Source: Pogona vitticeps
Taxonomy: Eukaryota > Chordata > Lepidosauria > Squamata > Agamidae
Length of the DNA stretch: 64,000 nucleotides
Assembly: GCF_051106095.1 (NCBI RefSeq)
Contig: NC_135789.1
Coordinates: 24,423,764 to 24,487,763, forward strand
Direction: 5' to 3'
Shown: one piece after another, positions 34,001-46,000 of the stretch
Position numbering within the stretch: the first letter of the stretch is position 1
Layout of the letters: each line of letters opens with the position of its first letter
Position numbers and translations under genes: made by a program
The notes under the pieces: model-generated
Seen by the model: only the letters and a program-made list of their open reading frames with translations
The model's database searches: none
Told to the model about the DNA's origin: nothing

Positions 34001-37000
34001 ATCACAGTCCCAGGACGCAAGAGCCAGCTCGCCTTGCCATGAAACCGACAACCACGGGCTCAACCAGAGCTGAAAACTTCTTTTTAAAAATCTTCCTGCA
34101 ACAACGTTCTCTGAACAGATTAGAGGTTCCTGCAGCAGTTCCTTGGGGTGAGAAAGGAAGGCTCGCCCGGCCCTTCCTTGGCTGTATTTTGCCCGTTTTA
34201 GGGTGGAGCGCAGCCGAGCCGGTGACGCCACACTCTGGCGGAAGAGGACGGCGATCTCTTGCTATCAAGGGTGGGAAGAGCATCCCCAGAAGATGGTCAT
34301 GGGAGATTTTCCAGTGTCCCTCAGGGAGCCTTCGCTGGGCGGTCTTTGAACAACCCTTTCACCTTTTGCAGTTCTACAGTTCTATTTACTTCCTCTCCAT
34401 CTCTCTCTCTTTTTTTAAATGTCAGGCCTTGATCACTACAAAACTGAGACCGGGGGGGGGGGGGGGGGAAGCAGAGGGAAAGGATCCCACAAATACCATC
34501 ATCCCCCAACACCCTTAGATCACTCAGGCATGCTGAGGGATGCAGATGGATACGTGTCCCCGATGGGCACGGCAGTCGCCCATCTTAACCCGCAAGCCAC
34601 ACCCTGCTGGGTGGCTATCCTGGGCCAAGCCAAGACTATGCACCTCAAGGGGCCTGTAGCAAAGAGCAAGGTGGAGGCTCGGCAACCTTGCCTGGAGGAA
34701 AAGGACAAAGCCTGTCCCCAGGGTCCAGAAGGGAAGCCATTTGCAGGAACGGGTGCCCTTCACCCATTCCCAAAGACAGACACACAGACGGAAATCCCAA
34801 GCCGTACCTGATCCTCTTCTGGACAGTGAGGTCTTTCTTCTCGTCCTCGGTGGTTTCTGGGCAAAAAACGTACTTATACAGCCGGGTCATGACATACTTC
34901 TCGATCTGATCCATGGCCTTCTCTACTTTGTCGGGAGACACTGAAAAGGAGACACAGGCAAAGATCGGTTGCCACATTTGCTCCAACGATGGGTCAGCAG
35001 CTTGGCGGGGAGTGTGTGTGTGCCCTTTGAATTCCAATTCCCATGCTCTGGCTGGGGGGGGGGGGCAGCAGTAAACTACTCCCCCCTCCACAAAACAAAA
35101 CCCACTCCATTTTCTCTTCAGAGCCAGGAGCTTCCTAATATTGGCTCTACCAGATTAAGGCAGAGCTGGGTGAATCTCGGAAACATGTTCCTTCTCGGAA
35201 GCGCTCCCAGAAAGGCCAAGACAGTCGCGGCTTCCTTTGCATCATCCACAGCCAACTTCTCTGACAACAGCTAGACTGCCTCTGAATAGGGAGGATCCAC
35301 ACAGCCATTTACAGTTCCCTTCCCCCAAGATTTCTATCATTCCCCTTTTTCAAAGATCACTCCATAGAACACCAGAAAACAAAGGCCTGGTCTCTGAACC
35401 TTCTCCCTTCCAGGCAGCCACATAAGCATCCAAGCCTCATAAGTAGAGGACCACCTATGTTGGCTTGTTGCTATTTCATTCATACACATACGCTGCGTTC
35501 TCTGACCATGTGCAGAGCGACCAGAGAAACGAGGGGTTGTTAACCCTTGTGCCCGGTGTCTGCTAGAAGCACCTTTTCTCCCCCAGCTTCTCTGGCAAGG
35601 AAAGGTGAGGAGCTGCTTCTTCTTCTCTCTGAGCTCCTCAAGACTGTAAGACTGGTAAGGAGGGGCTCAAGTGGCCTAAGTCTAGACCGAAGGTTCCGTT
35701 GGGACCCCGGTGAGGATTCTGGAATTGCCCATCCAAACAAAAAAGGGAGTTTTCAAGCTGGACCACTCGTTTGGAAGGGGAAAGGGCTGCGGATGCCCCG
35801 ATGGGGCTCAATGAGAAGATCCCAGGCCATGGGAAGAGTGCAGAAAGCAGGACCAGCAAAGAAGGTCGGAGAGCCTGCCTTGTAAACGGGGGGCAGGGGG
35901 ACAATTCTCCTAGTTTGCTGTAGCTGCTTTAAGCTCATCACGGTGGGCTATTGAACATGTAATGGGATGAGCCAAATTCTGAGTACAAGGGGATGGAAAA
36001 ACAACACCATTTAGGAATTGACACCCAGACCCATGAACAGGGGCTTTAGGCCTGCACAAGACACAACCATGGCAGAGATGGATAAGGCTTGTCAGAAATT
36101 CGTTCATTCATTCCCTTAATCATCCAATTTTTATACCACTCATTCATTTCTTTTTTTATATATACCGCCCATCTAGCCAACTGATACTCTGGCAGTTCAG
36201 AGTTTATTTTTTTCAACAAAAATAAACCACAAATTTTTAAAAAATCTAATAAACCAACAAACAAGCAGACAGGCAGCAAAAACAATTCATCAGCATAAAC
36301 AAATCTCCTCTGCTCATTCAATGATTAAGGAAAAACCTCTCTAAACTGGCTTCCTTGAAAAGTGCTGATTTTTAGCTGCTTTTTCAAGGTCCAGGGTGCC
36401 CGGTGTTTGTGCCTGTGGCACCATATTTTGCAAGGAAGGAGCCACAGCCGAGAAGGCCCTGCTTCCAGTTGTTCTCTTCTGGCCCTCGCGAGGTGTTAGC
36501 CTTCCTGGGTGCGTGGTCTCCGAGCACCTGGTCAGATGGGCGGTCAAACACGGCAGGAGACATTCCGAAAGGTAACGAGATCCCAAACCGTTCAGGGCTC
36601 TGTATGTTAGAATCACAGCCCCTTAAGCCTGGCAAGGAATGGACCGTATGGCTATTTCAGTCTGACTTCCCTTCTCTTGGGGTGGAAGGAAAGATCTTTC
36701 CAAGCAAGAATGAGCATTTGGGGACACGGAACCTGTCCCCACCCTGACTCAAGGATGAGTGAAGACTTCCCCGGGAGCCTCAGCAGGACCATCTCAGAGA
36801 GAGAGAGAAGAGGGAAAAAAATATACCTTTCCAGCGGCTCTGCAGCCGGTCAGCCATATTCTGATAGAAGTCCTGGGCATATTCAGACTGCTCCTCGACA
36901 CTCAGCCCCTGCCAGAGAGAATCGGCCACATGAAACCTGACAACATGGCTGTTTTTTTTAAACTGGGGAAAAACCCAAGAGATTGCCACCTCTTGACCAA

Positions 37001-40000
37001 ATGAATGGTGACACCCTGGAACAAATGAAGACCCCCCCCCCAACAGAAAAGAGCTTCTACCTAGGAAAAACCCAGGCGACTTTGATAACAGGCACATCCT
37101 AAGCTGTGATCTCTTTTCCAGCACTGAGAAGCCCAGCAAAGGGATCATTACAGTAGGAATGGTGTATCCACAGAATCAGTGTACCCATGGTTTCAGTTAT
37201 CCACGGCCTGAAAATATTACATTAAAAAACCAAAAAGACACATTTTCCGGGGTGTTGCCAGAACTGGACACTAGATGGAACCAAATAGTACGCTATATAC
37301 AGGGTTTGTGATATCCATGGGGTTTTCTTTGTTTACATCTGCAGGGGGAGGGAGCTTGGAACCAATCTCCCCCCCCCCCATACCACAGTCCTATTGTAAA
37401 AAGGTGCACTGAAACGACTTTGCACTTTGTTATCATCATTCATTCTGCAAAACACAGCACCAAACTGGGCAAGACCCTGTTGCGTAGCTTTGCAGAAGAC
37501 TATGGTTTTGGAGACACATGGTTCCAAATTAAAAGAGAGAAATTATCAGTTGCACACCACGTCATAGAACTCATCCTACAACTGACTTAAGTATAATTAT
37601 TTTTTAACTTGGGGCCATTTGCTTCCAAATGGTACACCATTTGTGCTACAGCTACACCAGCGAACTAAGCAACAGGATTTAAGCCACTACATACAATACA
37701 TCCTGCAAAACTATTTTCAAGCTAACATATTCATCATTACTTATATATACAGTGGTGCCTCGCTTAACGGGAGCCCCGTTTAACGACGAATCCGCATAGC
37801 GATTAAGTTTTTGCGATTGCTTTTGCGATCACATTACGATGATTTAGATAGGAAAAAATCGCTTTGCAATGATCGGTAAGCTGTTTCACTTACCGATTTT
37901 CACACAGCGATGTTTTCCTAACAGCTGACCGGCGGTTCCAAATGGCCGCCGGGTAAAAAAAATGGCCACCAGCTGTGTTTTCGCACTGATTCCTCGCTTA
38001 CCGGGCAGCGAAAATGGCGGCCATATGGAGGATTTTCGCATAACAGTGAGTTTTTTGCCCATAGGAACACATTAAACGGGTTTTAATGCATTCCTATGGG
38101 CTTTTTTATTTCGCATAGCGATAAATCCACATAGCAATGATTTTTCCGGAACGGATTATCGTCACTATGCGGGGCACCACTGTACTGTTCTGAGCTTCGG
38201 AGGATTAAAAAATAAGAACAAAAACTTTTCAATTAACGTTGACAATAAAATCAGTGTTCGTTGCTCTTTCAGTTTCACATATCAATCAGCTCTGTATATA
38301 TTTATCTAATGGCCGGAATCCTATTGGTTAGTTAGGCAGGCATCAGTGTAATGGGTGGGTGGGTTTGTTTGTTTACTTAAAATATTTTTACCCCACTTTT
38401 CTCCTTAAAAAGGACCCAAGGTGGCCTTCATAATTAAAAGACCATGTTTAAAGCTAAAAACGGTATGTATAGAATACTGAAAAGGATTAAACAAATACCA
38501 CACAAAAGCAACACCAAAACATTCAAAGCAGGAAGGCATAATAATCCATTAAAAAAAACACTCAAGCTGCCAGTCACTCAGGGAAAGCCTGTCTGGAAAG
38601 AAAGGTCTTTGCCTGCTTGCGGAAGAACAGTCAAGATGGGGCCAGCCTGGCCTCCAGTGGGAGGAAGTTCCAAAGTCTGAGAGCAGCCACTGAGAAGGCC
38701 CTTTCCCATGTACGTATCAAATGCAGCTATGAAGGAAAAAGAGAAAGGCATCCCCTGCAGATCATAACACCTGAACAGGCTCTTAGTGGGAGGACGCACT
38801 CCTTGAGACAACTTGGAAACAAGCCGTTTAGGGCTTTATAGGCTAGAACTAGCCCTCTGAATACAGAAATGTCTGGGCATGCATCAGGGAATACCAGCAG
38901 CAATGTGTTAACGACTGGCCATGCAGGGCTGCAATTTATGCCGCTGGACTTACACACCGGCAGAACCAACCTGTAAGATCCTGGCCCTTATGTGCCTTTC
39001 AGCCCACCTGATCTCCCACCTTTCCTACAAGGAGCTCAAAGCTCACGCCCTTCTCCTCTTCTCTGCAACATCTCTACATGGTTACGCCCAGCTGAGAGAG
39101 GGTGTGACGGTCTCAAAGGCTCCTCCTGATGGTGGGCTTGAACCCAGAACTCCTGGGAGCGCTAACTCTGCCTCGAATGACTACTCTGAAATCCAGTTTT
39201 ATCCTCTCTCTCCCTAGGATGAAAGGCCCTTTTCTGACCCCCTGTGGCTCATTGCCAGAGTTCGAGATGCAACCAGAAGCCCCTAGAGGGGTTCCTCCTC
39301 CTTCCGGCCTGTGGCCAGACTTACCCGCTTGTGGTGCATGACTTCCAGGAAATGCCGGCACTGCTTGTGGATTTCTTGTCCGGACTTTGGGTATGTCTTC
39401 AGGAACTCTACGAAGTCCTTGGACACCCGGTCCGTCTCCAGGCTGACCTGCCGGCTGATGGAAGGGCTGGGCGCCTTGGCTTCTGGAACATCCGCTGGGG
39501 GGAAAAGAGGGGGCATGGCCGTGAGAAGCGATGTAGCCTGTCTTCCAGCCATGTTAAGCCAGTAGCGCCCTAAAGCAAAGGATGGGCTGGCAGAGGGCAA
39601 AGGTGTCTCTGGGGCAGAGCGCACGCCGGGGTGCAAAGAGTCCAAGGTTTAACACTTGGCGCTGCCAGATTGGAGAAGATCCTGGGCCACCACCTTCCCC
39701 ATGCCCAGAAATGCCAGCTGGACCCACCTGCACACGAAGGCCACGTCTGCCGCTGCACCACACCACAGCTCCCCTCCAACAAAAAGATGGTCGGGGTACC
39801 ACCCTCGCCCGCACTGCCACTCCCGCCAAGCCCCTCCAACTGGCCTGCCCCCCCCCCCAGGATCCACCTTTCCCAACCTGCTTCCCTTTAGCAAAGGCAG
39901 CTTTCCCCAGGAGAGGTTTGTAAAAATCAGAACTGGTGAGCCACAGACAAAGGGCCATGACAGAAGTGACCGGCCGCATTTTCGGAACCTCCTAGTGGGA

Positions 40001-43000
40001 TCACCAGAGAGCGCCTTTTCTGGATATCCAGCTCCATTCTAGCTCTCTTCCCAAAGAAAGGTGAACTTCAGTTCCTTGCAGCTTCCTCAAAAAGGCCACA
40101 AGCCGCCTGTACCACTTAACCCCCCCCCCCAATAGTCCTTTTTAAAAACTGGACTTCTTGCTACGTCCAATTCCATTTTCCAAATCTTTGGGTATTCTGC
40201 CTCCCTGGTGGAGGAAACCGGTTTCCAGGTCTGCCCCACCTCAGCTCTTTAAAAATAAATAAAAGAAAACAAGACACTCCGAAGTCACCCACCTCTCCGC
40301 CTGCCAGCCAGCACTGCTCAGAATGAAGAATGGAGGAGGAGATGCAGATGGCGCAGGATGAGGTGGAAGAAGCGACAAGACAAAGACAGACACACAGAGA
40401 GAGAAAGAGACAAAACACAGAATGTTCTGAGTTGGCATCTCACGACACGGGACATCAGGCGAGGCACAACATGACCCAGGTGGGGTAGAAACAGCAAAGA
40501 GGGTTGGTGGACTGAAGGCACGACACAACCCAGACAGGACAAACTCCCTGCAGGACTGGTGCCTTTTGGCACTTCTAGAGACCCTGCCAGCTATTTCTGC
40601 AAAGCAGTTTGATTTTTTTTGAGGGGGGGAGAGATTTGGCAAGGCCTGTATAGAAGTAGGTCACTGCTCTTCTTCTCCACGAACAAAGCTACCTTTGGGG
40701 CAAAGCAATTTAGCAAACCGTGAGATGCCTTCCAAAAAAACAAAAGGGTCAGGCAGAGAAACCTCATATTCCAAGGGATTTTTTCTGTCTTCCTGCCACT
40801 GCCTTTTCCAGCACTTTGGCCACAACCCTGCAGGGCGTTCTGGCAAAGATCTCCCCATCACTGCGAGATCAAGCCTTGGAGACAACAGAACCATGTGTCC
40901 TGCCTCCCTTTATCTCACCTTTACTCCTCCCAATTCCTTCCCTCGCTGTGACCAACTGTGAGCTCCTTGGGGCAGAGATCTTTTCTTCTACTTCATAATG
41001 TCTACTGGTCCATTGGACACTCTGTCCTAATGATTCTATACAGGGTGGATTCAATTTTAATCGATTTGATTTAAATCACAACTTAATATTTTTTTAAATC
41101 TGATTTTTTTTCCCCAACGATTCGTATTTTTTAAAAATCAGTTTTTTAGTTTAAAAATGTCGGGGTTTTATTTATTTTTTTTTCCCCGATCCAGAGCCAC
41201 CACTTACGTACATTCTCATCTGGATAGCTTTTTTCCGCCACTTTCAAAGGAGGTATGAATGCCCTCGAGTCTCTCAACACTTCCACCCAAAGACGGGTGC
41301 CTGTGCTCTTTTTTTACTGACACTTTCCTATCCTGAGAAGTGAGCTCCAGAAAAAAATATCTCTTCTGAAGCGGGAGGAAGAGAAGTCACAACCCAGCGA
41401 CACAGACAAGCAAATACACTGGAGCAACCCTGGTTTCAAAGGGAGGAGGAAAACTGGCCCGTGCGAGGCGAGAAACTCCCTCAGCTGTGTGAGGCTCTCT
41501 TAGCGGCTCGTGGCCCAAGAGTGTTTGGGCCACACAGGAGACGCAGAGGCAGCCTGAAGTCTCCCCAAATGTACCGTATTTTTCTCACCATAAGATGCAC
41601 TTTTTTCCCACAAAACAGGGGGGTTGAAAGCCTGTGCGTCTTATAGAGCGAAGGAAACAGATTATATTTTCCTGTTTTCTTCTAAAAAATTGGTGCATCT
41701 TATGGAAAGGTGTGTCTTATGGAGCGAAAAATACGGCAACTAGGCTGATGGCCAGGTTGGCTATGAGGACCCTCAGTGGTCAGAGGCAGGCTATCTGAAA
41801 AGCCAGCGACAGGGCAAAGAGAACAGAGAGGGCCACCTCCATCACACATCGCTTCGTCTGTGAGCTCGACAAGCAGACCTATCGACGGATTCCTCTTTAA
41901 TAAGAGATGCTATAAGGAAGATGCACCTCAACAGGGCTGCCTTCTCATTTGACTTTCCGCAACTAGGAGCAATGAGCTGCATGGGGCGGATCTGCAGTCT
42001 CCAGACGCCCACCGCCACGGCTGTGCATCTTGGAGAAGTCCCTCTAAGGCTGGGCTTGCTCCTTCCCTTCAAACACACAAGCCCATCAACGGTGTGTCTA
42101 GGAACACAAAGGGGCCCCATGGGAAGGCAGAAGTTGCACCACAACACACACACACACAGAGAGAGACAAACCCACAAGACAGAATATGTGAGGATTGGCA
42201 TGTTTTTCCCAAGAGGTACGCAGATCCCGGGGTTTTTCTTTTCAGAATCTTTCGCTGAGCTATTTCTTCACCGCTAAATTAACTGATGCTCGGTGTGGCG
42301 CAGTGGGGAGAGTGATGGGCTAGGACTCTGGAGAACAGGGTTCAAATCCCCGCTTGGCCACGGAAACTCCCTGGGGGAGCAGTATTTAAACATCTCATTT
42401 ACCTTGAAAGCCTTCCTAGGGTCAGGAACGCTATAGGCTGGCTATGACTTGATGGCATAGAATAACACATTAACTGAAGTACTAGCTCTAAAGCACAATA
42501 TCTAGCTAGTGGGAGCGGCTTCCCCTGCCTCCTATTTGCACAAGAAAGCCACTGCGTGAGCAGAAAGGAAGGGGGGTGCAGGAAGGGCAGCCTCCTCTCC
42601 TCCCACCCACCCCCGAAAATACACACCAACACACAGGGAAAAGGAGTTTTTTTTAACCAGGCAAGGCAAACGAGCCAGTCGATGATCTGGCATTTACAGC
42701 ATCTTCCACACCAGGTCACGGACAGCATAAGGATCTGTGCTATGGTTGTGCCATAATCTTCGGGAAATAAACAGAAAGGATCGGCTGGAAAACTCTGACT
42801 GCTGTATTACCTTCAGGAGTGGATGAGCTTTGGTTGATCTGGGACCTCCAACCCTGGGTCCCCGGATGTTCTTGGACTACAACTCCCAGAAATCCTGGCC
42901 AGCACAGCAAGGGGTGAAGGCTTCTGGGAATTGAAGTCCAAGAACATCTGGGGACCCAAAGGTTGGGAACCCTTGTTCTAGCAGCTGGAGTAGCAGTGCG

Positions 43001-46000
43001 CTAAATCTCTAAATGCCTCAAGAAAGGGGTTGCCAAAAATAGGGAGGCTGAGATGGTTCTTCACAGTCAGGGAAGACACACGGTAGAACCTCTCGCATGT
43101 TACATCCCTGCTCTTTCAATTTACAGAATTAAATGCGAAACTTGAGCCAACTCGACAGTAAGAATGTTGTAAGTGTGTTTTTGAGCAGAGATTAGCAAGG
43201 AGAAGTGAGCAGATATTAATCGCATTCAGCTGTGGGATCTCTTTTAGGACTAGAGGCAGCGAGAAAGCGTAGCTTTTATGCCCTGCTGGCAAGCTTCTTA
43301 TCACCCAGCTTGCTGTGGGGAGGGGGGGAAAAACACCACCCTGCTTTGATCCAGCGTGACGATTTTTATGCTTTAATTAAATTTCCGTCCTAGCTTTCAA
43401 CAAAGCAACCCTGTCACGAGAGAAAAAGGGAGTCAGCTGATAGACATAGCCCATAAAAATGTGGGTTTGGGGGGGGGGGTAGAATCAGGATTTTGCTTGT
43501 TGATGAAAGCACAAACAGCTAGCTCAAGAAAATGGCAAAGGGGGGAAAGGCAGTGCAAATCCGCAGCAGGCACTACAAAAGATTGTGCTTTCCATTACAA
43601 TTAAGAAGCCTCACAAGGCAAAGAAAGCTGCAAAAAGCAAACGGGTGCAAAAAATAAAATAAAATCCAAGAGTGTCAGCTCCAGGGTTCCGGGTGCACCA
43701 GCTTTCCACCAGTTGGTAGAAAAGGTGCAAGACATGGGGAGGGGTGCGGAGCTTCTCTTTAAAAAAATTTCTGGCCTCAACGTCTGCAAATACACACCAG
43801 CAAGGGCATCAGCGACACCTGAAGGAACAAAAAGCTAGAAGTGTGTTGGGGGAGGGAAGGAAAGCACCTCTCAAGTAGAGAAGCAAGGGGTTTTCACACA
43901 CCCCCATAAAACTACGTAGGTCCCAGAACTTGCTCAGTGAGTTGGAAAACTGAGTCTTTTAGAGACGGTCACAAACCTCCAGCAAAACCAGCTAGAGAAT
44001 TCTAAGGGCTGAAGTTCAAATAAAAGCATGTTTCCAAAACAGAATTTGGATGCAAAGTAAGAATCCAGGAAACACGCATCCCGGCTCAGTTCCCACAGAC
44101 TAAGACTCGTTTTAGAAAAAGAATACCACCAGGGTGAAGGGGGGGGGGGGAAGAGGCATCCTAAATCTCATTTCCTACCCAGTCGAAAGCAAGGCAAGAT
44201 GTACGCTGACCGATTTTTCACTGTTATGGCCTGAAGCCACGGTTCTGATCAAACACTTCCCTTTCAAGAATGTGGCTATAAAAAAAATATCTAGCATTTT
44301 AAAACTAAAAGTTGCTGAGATGTCGAAACCTTTGCAGAATTTGTGATTTTTGTGGTGATTAAAGTTGTTCAAAAGAGGTTTGGGAGAGGCCAGGGGCTCC
44401 TCTTAGGAAAACTCCTCATTTTGCAATTCAATTCCTGTGGGATGGAGCAAGTCTTTCCAATAAGAGGCGAGTTACAGGCGGCTACACTGGAGTCGGAGGA
44501 CGTGAACGAATGGACCCGGCCTCTTGCAGACCCATGATGAGATTTAGGTCTCACGGAAGGAGAACCCCCGGCACAACCCTAGCTGAGATCTTGCAAAGCC
44601 ACTAAAGCAAGCAGACACAGCTTGGCCTGGCTGTGCCGTGTTACCTTCCGTAGGAGAGGCAAGCTCCCAGGGGGAAGTAAACATCTCCTTCAAGTCCCTG
44701 AGAAGGTTATCAGGACCCAGCTCCTTCCCGAGCGGTCCGGGCTTAACACTGGACTCCTGAGTGGCTAGAATAAAGGCAAAACAGCAAGGACGGTTCCCAA
44801 GGCAGACGTAAATAGAAAAGGGAAGGAGAGAAAAGAAAAGGGAAGTGACAGGTTCTAGGCTAGGGACAAAGGCATGGGACAAGTAGACATGGCCACGGTA
44901 GTCGTGTACAATGATGCTAAAAGCCACTCAGTTTTTAAAAACACAGAACACAAGGTTCGAGAACAACAAAAAGTCACTTTCTAGGACACAGACTATCTAA
45001 TTCAAAGTGACTTTAATGCACTGACAAGGCTGTGAAATGCCGGGGGGGTGGGTTTGAGCATGGCTGATGAGACCTGCCGCAGCCAGGAACGCCGCCCACC
45101 CTCTATCCCCAGTTGCCTGCCTGGTCCTGCATTTCCCACCTCCAGGGCCCACTCCTGGCTCTCCCCCGGGTAGCACGCCAGGCCCTTCTGAGGGGTGGCA
45201 CCCAGAATTTAAAGCAGCTTTCCAAGAGGCACCCCTGGCTCATTCGTGGCTCACTTTAACAAGGAAAAGCAGGCAGTTTTATTCCATTCAGAGTTTCCTG
45301 GGTGTTGATTTTAAAGCAACATTGGATCGCTCTAGTCCTAGGTCTGGGATAGACTGATATGAATAGACTGGCACTTTTATACTAATATATGAACAGACTG
45401 ATTTTTGTTGTTGTTGTTTGGTTGGTTTTGGTCACTGTATAGTGTGCTTCTTTCCGAATTCTGGAACACCTTGAAAGTTTTCGAAGTCAGGCAAAGGAAA
45501 ATAATTCAAGGCAAAAAAAGTTTTAATTAGCAGGAACTATCAGCCTCCCATCTGACAAGTATTTAAACAGCACGATGGAAATGGCAGCTGAAGCAACATC
45601 TGAACCAGAGTGCTATTAATTCCTGCCAATTTTATGGAGGAAAAATACGGCACAACTTACTTGGATCCTGAGTAGCAACAGCAGAAGTGGCTGGCTTGGG
45701 GGTAGGCGCCCCACCCTAAGCACCAAGCTACAAAACCTGGCGCTCTGCACCTTTCACCAGATGGCAAGAATCTTTTGTTCGCAAAGCCGCTTCAAATTTG
45801 CTACCCAGCTGCCGTTTTTAATGCACTCTGTAATTAACAATCGTATTATGCAGACGAACACTTCCTCGTGCTTAAACCTGAAGCTGTACTTAAACCCACC
45901 TTTTGTACTTAACATCTTTTCAGCCTGGCCTGGGTTCATTCTGAAAGAGCAGAGGGCACGTTTTATAAACAGGGTCTCCACTTTCCTTCCGGTCCACATT

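Larger units (their letters stand above)
31090..34807 (-). other. RABGEF1: RABGEF1 introns 7-9
   Basis: Introns 31090-31968, 32226-33448 and 33541-34807 hold no recognised repeat of size, RNA gene or further exon. Homopolymer G/C runs (for example 32657-32667, 34453-34468) are the main low-complexity features. Confidence 0.5.
39495..44644 (-). other. RABGEF1: RABGEF1 intron between the cassette and exon 5
   Basis: About 5.1 kb. Recognised contents are the AT-rich TTTAAATC patch (41040-41170), the palindromic MITE (41574-41736), a SINE (42291-42470) and a hAT-like MITE (42840-42980). The remainder is unassigned. Confidence 0.5.

Noticed and set aside
33991-34518. 175-codon open frame opposite RABGEF1 intron 7
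   Set aside because: It lies within an intron on the opposite strand, ends in poly-G low complexity, and has no domain.
45655-45725. Splice-like CTACTCAG, seven bases, then GTAAGT on the minus strand, resembling the start of the cassette exon
   Set aside because: No exon ending at that donor has a phase fitting the next RABGEF1 exon; the similarity to the cassette is only about 20 bases.
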